Positions 47,386 through 57,780 of a stretch of 64,000 bases of DNA are shown here, one piece after another. Positions within the stretch are counted from its first letter, which is position 1, and each line of letters opens with the position of its first letter. The notes under the pieces were generated by a model. It was not told the DNA's origin. It saw only the letters and a program-made list of their open reading frames with translations, and made no database searches. A program made the translations under genes and the position numbers. Source of the stretch: Eimeria necatrix (lineage: Eukaryota; Apicomplexa; Conoidasida; Eucoccidiorida; Eimeriidae); the NCBI RefSeq assembly GCF_000499385.1, contig NW_013655000.1, forward strand, positions 153,962 through 217,961, given 5' to 3'.

Positions 47386-49290
47386 TTACGGTCGATGAGG
47401 TTCCTCTGGATTGGGGCCCTTCTCGAGCAACTCTTCAGCGTTCTCCGCTAAATTCTGCAAAACCTCAGCATAGTTCCGAATCCATTGAGCAGCAGACCTC
47501 TGTATTCTTTGTCGTAGGCTGCCCACAAACTCTTGCGTCGTTGAAAGCAAAGTCTTCGCCATATCCACAACCCGACTTAGCGACTTTCTTGCACGAGGAC
47601 TTGGCGTAGACCCGTAATCCCTCACGGCCATTCCCACCCTCATCACTGCCAACTTCAAGACAAGCACCCGCTTGCCAACGTCGACCTCTTTTTGAGGGAT
47701 TGGGAAGGGTGGCGGCTCCACATGCGGCCTTCTCTCGGCCTGTTTAGAAGTGCGATCAATGAAACCGTATGCATCTGTAAGATCAACTTTGAGCGAGTCC
47801 ATGTATTGCCAGACTAATGCTGCTTTGTCAGGCGACAGGCGCAAAGTGCCCTCTGTAAGAAGCAGCCCAGCGCTCTGCATTTCATCTTCCAGTCTGGCTG
47901 TTAGCTTCTGCATAAACCATGACAGCGAAACTGAGGCTGGTAAGTCACCTATAACTTCAAGTTCTTCAGCTTCCTCCAGTGTTTCGGCCAGCGCCTCCTT
48001 AAGACCCTCCAACTTGAACATTTGGCCTTCTACTGCATTTTCATCGGGTGTCCGGGGCGACGGAAAGTTCAGCGTTGGCCTTTGAGTGGGCAAGTAAGAT
48101 AGAGCTGCCCCAAGAAGACCCAACGGGCTAGTAAGAGGCCTGGAGAGGTCCTTTAGTGGCCTATCTTCTGGTATAGTGCTCAGATCGCTGGGCTGGCTTG
48201 GCTTCGTCAAGAGCCGCATAAGAATACTTTGTTGCTCCTGCCAAAGTTCTGGGAATTCGGCACCAGGCGGCGGAGCTTCCGGTGCAGGTTTCGACGCTTC
48301 TCCGCGCTGCCGCTTAATGAGCTCCGGCTCCAAGTGTTTTGTCTTTGCTTTTCTTTTTCGAGGCCGCTGGTCTCCCAGCTCCGGCGACGGAGGAGTTAGG
48401 GGCATAGCAAACACATGCGCAGGCCCGGGCTCCGGTCCTGCAGCACCTGCAGCAGCCTCGCCAGCTGCCTGGGAAGCAGAGCCCACTCCAGGGGGAGTTG
48501 GCTCCGGGGCTGCAGCCCCCCGCGGCTCTTCTGCGGGCGAGTCCTGAGAAGGCCTCTGTTCTGGCTGTGGTATTCTTATCACGGAGGCCTGCCCTTGTCC
48601 TGTCAAGAGGCGAACAAGGGGAGAGTCTCCCGCTGGCTGGCTTTGAGGCGGAGAACCAGGCGCTTCCTCAGTTCCCCATCTACCCCAAGGCTCGTACGGT
48701 GGTGTTGGCGGCTCCAAGTGCTTTGTCTTCGCCTTTCGTTTCCTAGGAGGCGAGGTTTGGGGCACCTGGAAAACTGCAGCTTCAGGAGGTGCAGGGCCCG
48801 CCTCTGGCTTGGGAGAAGGCTCTGGAGGAGCCTCTGGGGCTGGTGTCTCAGTGCTCTGCGCCGCCTCTGAGGGGGGCTCTTCGCTTGCCGGGGCTTCAGC
48901 TGGGACGGGCGCGCCGCCTGCCGCCTCTCCAGCTTCTGCAGCAGCTGGCGTCTCCTGAACTCCCACTGCTGCTGCCACTTCGCACTGTTCACTTTCTCCC
49001 GCTTCGCCGTCTCTAGAGGGACTTCCTCCTGAAGAGGATTCGGCGAGCTGCCGCCAAGTGTGTCTGTCTGCAAGGCGACGCGAGCTGATGTGGTGAGCAC
49101 ATAAGAAGACCAGCACGGCTACACCGAGTGAGACGAGAGCCAAGATGGTTCCGCGCAGCGCACCATGGGGTGCTTGCCGTTTGCGAAGTGCGGGACTTAC
49201 ACCTTGTAGAGGCGGCTCTGTAAGTGTCGTTAGTTCTGGGAAAGCCGTTCCCCCCTCCTCCTCGATGTCACGAGCTTGTCGGGTGATCAT
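47386..49290 (-). CDS. Tandem membrane-protein family member 3
   Basis: A single exon of 634 residues from ATG (MITRQARDIE). A basic stretch RKRQAPHGALR precedes a membrane segment at about 46-66 (TILALVSLGVAVLVFLCAHH). Directly after it are two RxLx(E/D) motifs, RRLAD at 71-75 and RQLAE at 80-84. A long Pro/Glu/Ala-rich region holds two copies of PRKRKAKTKHLE about 120-130 residues apart. The C-terminal half is predicted helical (EGLKEALAETLEEAEELEVI; SLRQRIQRSAAQWIRNYAEV). It aligns with members 1 and 2 across the N terminus and loosely in the helical half. The doubled basic motif could act in nuclear targeting or charge binding; that is a guess. Confidence 0.82.
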   Translation of the reverse strand: MITRQARDIEEEGGTAFPELTTLTEPPLQGVSPALRKRQAPHGALRGTILALVSLGVAVLVFLCAHHISSRRLADRHTWRQLAESSSGGSPSRDGEAGESEQCEVAAAVGVQETPAAAEAGEAAGGAPVPAEAPASEEPPSEAAQSTETPAPEAPPEPSPKPEAGPAPPEAAVFQVPQTSPPRKRKAKTKHLEPPTPPYEPWGRWGTEEAPGSPPQSQPAGDSPLVRLLTGQGQASVIRIPQPEQRPSQDSPAEEPRGAAAPEPTPPGVGSASQAAGEAAAGAAGPEPGPAHVFAMPLTPPSPELGDQRPRKRKAKTKHLEPELIKRQRGEASKPAPEAPPPGAEFPELWQEQQSILMRLLTKPSQPSDLSTIPEDRPLKDLSRPLTSPLGLLGAALSYLPTQRPTLNFPSPRTPDENAVEGQMFKLEGLKEALAETLEEAEELEVIGDLPASVSLSWFMQKLTARLEDEMQSAGLLLTEGTLRLSPDKAALVWQYMDSLKVDLTDAYGFIDRTSKQAERRPHVEPPPFPIPQKEVDVGKRVLVLKLAVMRVGMAVRDYGSTPSPRARKSLSRVVDMAKTLLSTTQEFVGSLRQRIQRSAAQWIRNYAEVLQNLAENAEELLEKGPNPEEPHRP

Positions 49291-51277
49291 ATTTGGGACC
49301 CCTTCTCCACTCTATCTTCAGTAATGCTGCTCTTTCACTGCTTATGTTCCGGTCAACGCCACTGATACTCTAGGAACAGAGATCTGACTTCCCCAGCCGC
49401 GCTTAATTTATCGCGCCAACCAGCGGAAGCTCAGGATTAAATTGCAATTGTATCGTTCGCGTCATATACATAGGATTCCTTGCTTTACATGAAGCTATTG
49501 CAAAAATTAGTTGGTGTTTGCCTTGGACTGCGACGCGTTGTTTCTTGAACGAGCAACCTGCTGCCACGCTGTTGCTAGATCGAGCCTCGGGCTCAGGAAC
49601 GACTCGGCCGAGGCGTCAGTGTTCCCCGCTTGCTAAAGCTCCACAACTGTAAAGTGCAATTTCACTGATTATTAAAATTAAAAATCGTGCCATTATTTGC
49701 GCTGAAGAAGCTCAACGATGGGTGGATATCTGCACGTTCTCGTACCCACAAGTTCATCAACACTGCATCACAATCCCACATTCACCCATAACTAATCCAA
49801 ATTGGCACCTTGCACATGGAAAGCTGTGGAATTTTCGTATGATTAACAGCAAAAAAACCGTAAGTAGTGCTCCAAGTCATTGTGATGGGCCTGTGGGGTG
49901 ACGAAGCATTCGCCCCGAAGCATTGCTCCTGCTAAGAGAAACCTGAAGACGAGATGCACATCCATCTGTACTGGCAACGTGGTACTGCTCTGGGCATAAT
50001 TTAACAGTGCCACCGGGGCTGGAGCGCCAGTTAACTTAGAAAGGACCTGAGACTGAGACGCAGTCGGCGCCACTTCAATGCCGAAACGCGGTGGTGTTCG
50101 CGTCCCGTCGTTTCTGCCCGGCTGGCATTAATTTCCGCCGATTTTTGGTTTATTTAAAGAACCCGCGGAACTTGAAAATTGTCTACTCAGTCTGTTTGGG
50201 TGCGAGTGCTAGAAGCACCCTTCCGAAAGGAAAAATCGAAAAGAAGCAGAAGGCTCGTCTTAAGAGGCGTGCAAAAGTCGGACCAATACAAATAAGACTA
50301 CATCACGTGCCAGGCAGAGTCTCTGCCCAGTTTGACCGTGTGAACTGCTACTTTATGTGGATCTGGCCTACCTGACACATTCACAATGGGAACACTTGCT
50401 CGTTAAAACGACACAGAAAAGCACACCGTAAGACTTTGTCGTGAGAAACCAAGTATTTAAGAAGACTACTATTGGCTGTCTGCTACGCTAGTACACGGAA
50501 CCGCACCACATTTTCATCTGGTCACTTCCACATATTGTTGTCAATCAACAAAGCTGCATATAACTCACATTAAGGCTGTACTTCGACCGCGGCCGCCTCG
50601 CTGCCCTTGCTATATCAGCAGCGCCGGGCTGCCTCCAGCAGGTACATCACTGCAGCGACTCGGTTGCACCAAAAACGCGTTCAGATCCCAAACAGCAGCG
50701 TAAAGAAACAGGCTCGGCCCAGCGCGTCCCTCTGCTGCTGCTAAGAGCAGTCCACGGATTCCTCGCAGACGGTTCCACGACGGCTTCTGCCGAAATGCTC
50801 GTCTGTGCAGCTTCTTCCTACTGCCTTTGCAGCTGGAGGCACTCTCCAAGCCCGTGCTGACAGTGCACAAAAATGCGGGAACAAGCAGATAGCACGATCA
50901 CCAGGAAAAGCAAGCACGAGCCAGGGGCCTCATGACTGTGAAGATGCGCCACAAAGCGCCCCCGGAGTTCGCAGCTGGTGGCCGGCCCACAGGGGCAAAG
51001 GAAGCCGCAGTTCTTTTGGGGCTGCCGTAGGAAAGAAGCGAGGGGAAACTTCATCGCAATCATGAAAAAGACTTCAAGTCTCGCAGCTGCAGAACACGCT
51101 CACGGGCATGTGTCAAGACAAAGTCCGCAGGAACTCCTCCAGTGCGGCTTCTTGTGTTTTGGCTGCTGTTCAGAATGCAGCGAAACCGTTGCACGTGGGT
51201 TTCGCTGCGCCGGGCGCTGGTGGGGAAATGCTGCACCAGCTTTCCCTGAACTTGTCTAAAGGTGCTTGTGTTCACTT
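49291..51277. other. Intergenic, no gene recognised
   Basis: Short frames only. The part next to 51277 may hold the 3' UTR of member 4 and the rest the promoter of member 3. Confidence 0.45.
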
Positions 51278-53251
51278 TCAGCTTTTGCGCTGCAGTGCAG
51301 CGCTCAAAGCCGAGCTCGCGGCCGAGCATTTCTCGCCTAATCTGTAGACTGCATCTCTCAGCTTCTCCACCGAAACGCTGTTTCTGCCCACGCCCGGGGT
51401 GGCCAGCACGCCCCAAGCTTGCTGCACCCATATGCCGGCATCTCGGAGCTTGTCAGTGAGGTCGAGGCGACTCTCTTCACTTTCCGAGGAAAGGAAGCCC
51501 TGCAGCGCCTTCCCAAGCCCCGTGGTGGCGCTTTGAACGCGAAGAGTGAAAAAGATGAGAGCATCCACCATAGTTGAAGTGGGCTCTTCCTGGGGAGGCT
51601 CCTCGCCGAAAGCGTTTGCATATGCAGTCAGGACTCCAAAGGCAACATCGAGGGTTGTTTCTGATGCGATCTGGGACTCCAACCATGTGCGCCGCCCCTG
51701 GGTGCCAAGACTGCCACAGTTCTTGTAGAATTCTTCTGTGCTTTGTTGTGCAAAAACCTGGAAAGCCACAAACAGCGATTTGCAGTGTCCGAAGAGAGGA
51801 GAAGACGCGACCCAGTCATCAGCCAGCTCTTGAAGTGCCTCGCGCAGCATATCGCCCAGCAGCTTCGTGGTTTCCGTCCATTCCCGCATCGCCGCCGCGG
51901 CTGCGCGCCGAGACGCTGCTGTGACGACTCGAGAACCCAACCCCAATTCGTAAGGGCTCCCGTCTGGAGAATACAGCGGAGTCGGCGGCGAGCTTCCCTG
52001 CTGCATGCACGGACTGGACTGGCGGGGGTGGCGGCCGAGCACTCCATCTGGACTGGTAGTATCAACTGAGGACTGGCGAGAGAGCGCCGAGTTGTCGCTG
52101 CTGGGTGTTGTCGGCGTGCTCCCCGGCGAAACGAACTGACTCACATGCAGGGAGTTTTCAACGGGCGATCCTGCACGTCCAGGCCCGAGCTGGAACTGCT
52201 GGTAGTCGCCCGGAAAGTAAGGAAAGGAGGGGTGAACACCGTCAGGCGGACTATCTCCCTGCAAATATACATCCATTTGCGGTGTTTGGCCGCCGGATGA
52301 CAAGTCGAGGTAAATGTCAACTGCCTGTTTCGCAGGCATTCCCGCAGAGGCGGGCGCGTGGGCGTTGCCATTGGGGGGGGTAGTTGGTGCGCTTCTGGCT
52401 TTGTAGTGCACTCCGCGCTCTCCTCCCTGTCCTCCAGGATTTAATTTCAAATAAAGTCGAAGTGTCGCTTCTTCTCCTGGGAAGGCGTGATCGCCCGCAG
52501 GAGTTGCCGGCGCGCTGATGGACTGAATGCGCACAGTCTGCTTTTGGCTCGCCTCCCCGCCAACTTCAAGTGTCAGTAGTGGCTGCTGAACTCCCCCTGC
52601 AAACGCAGACCCGCTGAGAGGATCAGCTGCAGAGGTGGAGGCCTCGCTAAAGGGCTGGAGGCTGGCCTGCCTGCGCGGCCCGGGGGGGCGCCGGGGGCAC
52701 TCCCCTGCTGATCCGCCGCAGAGGGCTCCGGAAATGGTTTGATAGGCTCTTTCTAAAGGCCGCAAAGGCCCGTTCGAAGGACGTTTCACTGTTTTCGGAG
52801 CGTCTGGGAGCTGCGTTTTCGGACTTGTTTCTGGAAGCTCTGGCGGAAGTATGTCATCTTGAGGCTCCTCTGACTCTTCAGGGGCCGCCTGCTCGCTCTC
52901 TGGGGACTCTAGGCTTTCCGTAACCTCTTTGTTTGGCGCGCGCGGCCCCAGGGCACTGCAGAGGTCCTTCTCCTCCGACTCGCTACCTCCACTCGACAGG
53001 TCGCTCTCCTCTGCCAAATGCCGTAGGCTTGCAGCTCCTGAGCGCCTCGATTTGATCCACTGTGAGCAAAGGCCCACTAAAAACACAAGAGCGAGGGCTA
53101 CTACAACACTAACTTGGGCCTCAACTCCCGTGGGGACCGAGATCTTTCTTGGCACTATAGGATCGAAGAAGCTAAACGACGGAACTGCGGTCCTAATAGT
53201 GTGCGACTCATTGAGCACTTCCATCTCAGGAGGCTGCTGTTCTTTCTTCAT
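51278..53251 (-). CDS. Tandem membrane-protein family member 4 (most divergent)
   Basis: The open frame extends upstream to 53401, but the ATG at 53251 (MKKEQQPPEM) places the membrane segment at residues 46-63 (VSVVVALALVFLVGLCS), as in the other members, so I prefer it: 657 residues. SLRHLAEESDLSSGG follows, with RHLAE at 77-81, an exact RxLxE. Next come an acidic region (ESLESPESEQAAPEESEEPQ), several near-repeats of a 'LYLKLNPGGQGGE / IYLDLSSGGQTP' type with phased TTPP spacers, and a helical C-terminal part. It lacks the PRKRKAKTKHLE motif. Relationship to members 1-3 rests on position, orientation, single-exon structure and the N-terminal layout more than on identity. Confidence 0.78.
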   Translation of the reverse strand: MKKEQQPPEMEVLNESHTIRTAVPSFSFFDPIVPRKISVPTGVEAQVSVVVALALVFLVGLCSQWIKSRRSGAASLRHLAEESDLSSGGSESEEKDLCSALGPRAPNKEVTESLESPESEQAAPEESEEPQDDILPPELPETSPKTQLPDAPKTVKRPSNGPLRPLERAYQTISGALCGGSAGECPRRPPGPRRQASLQPFSEASTSAADPLSGSAFAGGVQQPLLTLEVGGEASQKQTVRIQSISAPATPAGDHAFPGEEATLRLYLKLNPGGQGGERGVHYKARSAPTTPPNGNAHAPASAGMPAKQAVDIYLDLSSGGQTPQMDVYLQGDSPPDGVHPSFPYFPGDYQQFQLGPGRAGSPVENSLHVSQFVSPGSTPTTPSSDNSALSRQSSVDTTSPDGVLGRHPRQSSPCMQQGSSPPTPLYSPDGSPYELGLGSRVVTAASRRAAAAAMREWTETTKLLGDMLREALQELADDWVASSPLFGHCKSLFVAFQVFAQQSTEEFYKNCGSLGTQGRRTWLESQIASETTLDVAFGVLTAYANAFGEEPPQEEPTSTMVDALIFFTLRVQSATTGLGKALQGFLSSESEESRLDLTDKLRDAGIWVQQAWGVLATPGVGRNSVSVEKLRDAVYRLGEKCSAASSALSAALQRKS

Positions 53252-54108
53252 GCTTTCTAATCCATTGGAAGTTGTGACAGGTTCCGCCGTTCTGGGGGTT
53301 TTTCTTTCCAATAAAAAAGCGCGCAGGAAAAGCACAAGCAGCGGACCAAAGTGCGCCCGAGGGAGCGCCTCAAGGCTTGAAACACCCCGCCTGATACTCA
53401 AATCAATGAGAAACCGCTGCTTGACTTTTTAAAAGTAGAGTAGAATACACTAAGTTGTGCGCAAACTCGCCCTGTTCAACATCACAAGATCTGCAATTGG
53501 AGGCGTTCGGGTCCCTCACTGAGGTCTGGCCCACATAGCCAGTAAATTTTGACCATAATTGCTTATTATTTTCTATAAAATCGAAAACCATAAAAAGTGG
53601 GGACGTTTTATTGCTGCTTTGCGTTGAAGTGATGCGCTGCTGATAAGCTGAGATCAAATGCGTTGCTACTGCTGAATACTCTCAGTGCCCTCTTTGACGG
53701 GTGCCAGCCCCAAAGAAATTTCCAGTGTCACAATAAAGATGTGAAGAACAATAAGTAAAAATTCAAAGAAATCAGGGTGTTCTTGAGGCGAAAATTTCCA
53801 GCTCCTCTCGCTCAAGCGCATTCCTGCATTTTGCACACAGCCGGTGTATCGTGGAGCAGCGCCGTGCCTACTGCCAGTAATGCACTCAACTGGCATTGCA
53901 CAACTTAAAAAATTGTTCCAATTACGAATTTCCCGATGCACTTTTTCTATTACAAGCCTATAATTCCTTTATGGGAAGTTTGTGTGCAATGTGGTCACGA
54001 GCGCAGCACTTAACCGTTCCTCCCAGCCAACCAACGAGCAGTCCTTCTTTGGAGTGCGGGCGCAAACACTCGACTTGTTTCCCCCTTTTGAGATAATGGT
54101 ATTCTAGT

Positions 54109-54141
54109 AACTCGATTAATTAAGATCATTTTAATCGAGTT
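54109..54141. repeat. Inverted repeat, perfect 11-bp arms
   Basis: AACTCGATTAA and TTAATCGAGTT flank an 11-nt loop. It may be a terminator-like or chance hairpin. Confidence 0.6.
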
Positions 54142-55171
54142 CCTTGTGACTCTTGAGCCTAATAGTGCCACCTGGGGTACCAGTGCACAAAGATCGGATC
54201 AATGGAAAATCGGAATACAGTTGTTGCGACTGAACGAAAGTTCACGCACACTTCCAAAGGTACCTGCCCGTGAACCATCACAGAACAGTGTGACGGGTTT
54301 ATTTCGTTGAGTATCGAAGTATGGTGTGACGTCCTTTAAGGTTATCTCAAGACATCCGTGCCCCAGCATAGTGAAAGATTCGGCGAAGTCCGCCCGCTGG
54401 CTGGGGACGGGCATGAGCTAAGTATAGAGACATATATCAACAGTAAAATAAATCGGCTTTAGAAAGTTCTAAGGATACTATAGTGCCTAGAAATCCTCCA
54501 AATAATTGTCTACCCTGGTGAGGGGTCACTACATTCAACACACACCCCCATAATTAGTGCAAAGACAAAGGAAGCCAGTGCTGAATCATTGGGAAGAATT
54601 CTAAGGAGCTCCAAAATGCTTTCCTTTGCATTCCATTGCTGGCAAGACAATATGTGTAGGAATACGGAGCATGGGGCTGTGCTTTCTGCGGCCAATTTCG
54701 CACTTCGTGCGCAAACCTGGAGGGTATCATGCTTCGCTAACAATGGCAATTTCAATTCCTCTCATATCATCCTATAGCGGCCATTAATTACTTCAAATGG
54801 TGCCTTTCGCGCTCCGAGAACTAGAGTTGATGGCCTTTGAGGCTCAAGCTCGTGGCGTTTCCCCAAAGTCCATTGTTAGCAAAACTCGCAAAAATTATAA
54901 TAACATTCTACATTATCTGGCTCTCCGTGTCCCGCTTAGTTCTTTAGCTAAGGCCTAATGGGCGGGCTTGTTTCAACTTTCCTCTAAATTGTGGGTTTGC
55001 GTAGTTCTTTGGCGTACATCGCCTGGTACATTTTTGTGTTGCAGTGGCGGATAGAATGTGGACAAACGCAAATAAAAAACCTTGGAAAATGCTCCTACTA
55101 CTATTTTCACCTTGCACATTCTGCTTACGGCCCAAATATTTGCCTTCTTCAGAGCTGATATTACAGATCCA

Positions 55172-55225
55172 CCCCATAAAGGGAAAATATTTTCAGGACT
55201 CTGAAAATATTTTCCCTTTATGGGG
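55172..55225. repeat. Perfect 25-bp inverted repeat with 4-bp spacer
   Basis: The left arm 55172-55196 (beginning CCCCATAAAGGG) and right arm 55201-55225 are exact reverse complements around GACT. An outer CTTCAG/CTGAAG pair continues the symmetry after a 20-nt bulge on the left. No coding role is apparent. Confidence 0.9.
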
Positions 55226-56667
55226 CTGAAGCACACTCATGTTGATTTCTATAAGGCACTTATTTCCTGTAATAGTGGAGCATAGCGAAGGGGCAGCAGC
55301 AGCTTTGCAGTACGCATAGGCAAGAGGTTCTTGTATTCACGTATTTAAGGGTTTGCGTGCACCGACTGCGCTTCATAAACACTAAATAGGCCAACAGCTA
55401 CAAGATCCTCAGTGACAGTTGAAAACTGTGAATGATTAAGGGCCACTGAGTGTTCCTGAAGCTTTTAAGTGCAGCAAATAAACTCAATTGAATTAACTTG
55501 AGACTGTTCAGCGGCGCTGGCTGTGTTGGGCGTCGATAAGGCAATAAGGTTTCCCCAGAGAAACGGCAAAGTCCAGCAACAGAGCTGCACTGGGCTTCTT
55601 CTCCTCCTTTGTTGGCTGCTGAAACAAAACTCGAGTTTCTTAGATTCCTGAGTACTAATTTTCGAATTCGATAGGCACTTCACCGCGAATATTTCCTCAA
55701 TCAAGGATTATTTAAGAGCATATAAGTACTTTTCCCTCAATTGCTTCCTTATTTAGTAGCGGCTCCTTTCTGCCAGGCAGCATATGCGGCTGCGGGATTC
55801 AGGTTCTGCAAACCCCTAAAGCACAGGAGATTTCGATCCGCCGGCGTTATTAAAAAAACGATGTAAGGCCCTGTTTCGGTAAGTAAAATAGATGGGCCAG
55901 ATCACTTCCACTTTTTCTGGAAGCTACGGCTGAGGGCACAACAAGGTCTGGTATTTTGTTGCTCGCACAAGACAGCATTTGTTTTATAAACCCCACGCAG
56001 CTCAATGTAAACGATAATACTTTTCAAGTTTCTTCATGCTGTTTGGTCTAGAGTGCTGCCAGTTCTTTTCTTGTCTTTCCAAAGAAAACGAGTCAGTCTG
56101 GAACTGCTACTTAAAGGTATGACAACTTTTCACTGAAGTCAGGGCTAGCAGGCGAGATTTGCGTTATCAAATGCACTTGACTTGAATAAAGGGCCCTCTG
56201 AATTTACAAAATGAATTCGTCGACAACAATGTGAGAGCTCTAGAGGAAGTGCAAACATAACTCAGCACTAGCATTCGGAAACTAATTCAAGCCAAACGCT
56301 TTCCAAATGCTGTTTCCGTGCTCCATTGTTTTGCGAAACTCTACACTCAGAAAAATTGAATTAAAAGAGCATTTTGGGGCTTGTCTGTAGACCTGAACAT
56401 TGAACGAGTACTTCCTGCCCCAAGCATTCGCCTGCAGGCTTCGCGCAGCCTATTAGCCCTCTCAGCAAGATCTCTTTGAAACATCTTTTGCTTCTTTGTT
56501 CCATTTCTCTGAATAGTTTGTTCCAAAGGGAAGAAGAAAGCCACTTTCGTCAGCCACAGTGCACAAGAGGGACTTGGGGTCTCAGGCGTGCCCCCGAATA
56601 TTAACCCCGATTCGAAAGACTTTTCAGGATTTTAAATGCAAAAACTGAGTTGCATTACACTGTTAAT

Positions 56668-56757
56668 GCAATGTTTTGGCTTTCTCAGAATTTTACTGCA
56701 ATATTTGGGCTTTTAATTGCACTTTTACTGCAATATTCGAGCCTTATCGATGCTTAG
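56668..56757. repeat. Degenerate ~31-bp tandem repeat, about three copies
   Basis: Each copy contains TTACTGCAATATTTGGGCTT or a close variant (TTAATGCAATGTTTTGGCTT; TTACTGCAATATTCGAGCCT). Confidence 0.6.
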
Positions 56758-57183
56758 ATTACCAATCGGAACAGGCCTTGTGACCTCCACCAAAGGGAAA
56801 CATTTCCAGCACTTCGCACCAAGTGCTTGGCTGAACTTAAGGGCAACTTAGAAGTAAATATTTACAGAACAATTCATGGCCATAATTGGCCTTCAAAGCA
56901 GATCTACTTTAAGTTCTTTTGAGAAACTTTAAAATGATGCGGGACCTCCGCAGCAGCTACTGCGTGCTTAGCGCCGCTGTGTTAGTTTTGGTGGCTAAGT
57001 TTACTGTCATTGTACAACAAAAAAGTATAAGAGGCCATGCTGGGGTCCAACAGGCTAAAAGTAAGTCTTCGGGATTTACCCCGCAGCTCAAAGCTGTAAA
57101 GTGCAGCACAACTTTCAAGTCCAGTTCACTTTGCTGCACAGCACGCAGTTTGTGCCTTTTGAAATCAACTTACTTGCTGATAT

Positions 57184-57242
57184 CCTAAACCTTAAACTCT
57201 AAACCCTAAACCCTAAACCCTAAAACCCTAAACCGTAAACCC
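57184..57242. repeat. Telomere-like array, AAACCCT orientation
   Basis: About seven slightly imperfect CCCTAAA units. It marks the start of the repeat-rich block and points opposite to the arrays at 59 kb. Confidence 0.9.
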
Positions 57243-57780
57243 ATGAATGAGCTGTTTGTCCGCAGCACTAACTTCCGCGCACAATCTGCGATAAATCCTG
57301 CTCCGCGTTTCTGTATCAGCTTTTTCTATAATCCAGCATTATAGTGTGCAGCTCTGCATGCACTTAGTGCTGCTTTTAAGCGGTGGTTTGGTGCAGTGCC
57401 CTTAAGACTCCAGGAGCGTTCGCCTGTGGGGCGGCGCGTGAGAAGGAAACTCCCGGCGCTCGCGATGCTGCTGAATGCAAACACAGTGGAAATGAGCTAA
57501 ATTAAATGAATTGCAAAACAGAAAATGTGGGAGAGCAGCAGATAGTTTGAGTTCAAGCCGCAGCAAGTTCTGCATGCGCGTTTGCAAGGCAGCCAGCGGC
57601 GAAATCGAGAGCAGGCAGCCCGCGAGTTTCCGCGAGAAGCCCTTGCGGATAACCCCCCAGTGAAATATGTTTTAATTTGGGATTTTGAAATGAAAAGTTA
57701 ATAAAAGCGTCGCGCCGAAGGGGAGTCCGCGCGACTGACACACAGCCGCAGCAGAATCTGAATCGACCGCCGCAGCCAAC

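Larger units (their letters stand above)
53402..57183. other. Intergenic, no gene recognised; two hairpins and a short triplicate repeat
   Basis: AT-rich sequence leading to the repeat-rich block. It holds inverted repeats at 54109-54141 and 55172-55225 and a degenerate ~31-bp repeat at about 56668-56757, listed separately. Confidence 0.5.

Noticed and set aside
48176..48870. Plus-strand frames opposite family member 3
   Set aside because: Antisense to a Pro/Glu-rich coding region whose composition keeps the other strand open.
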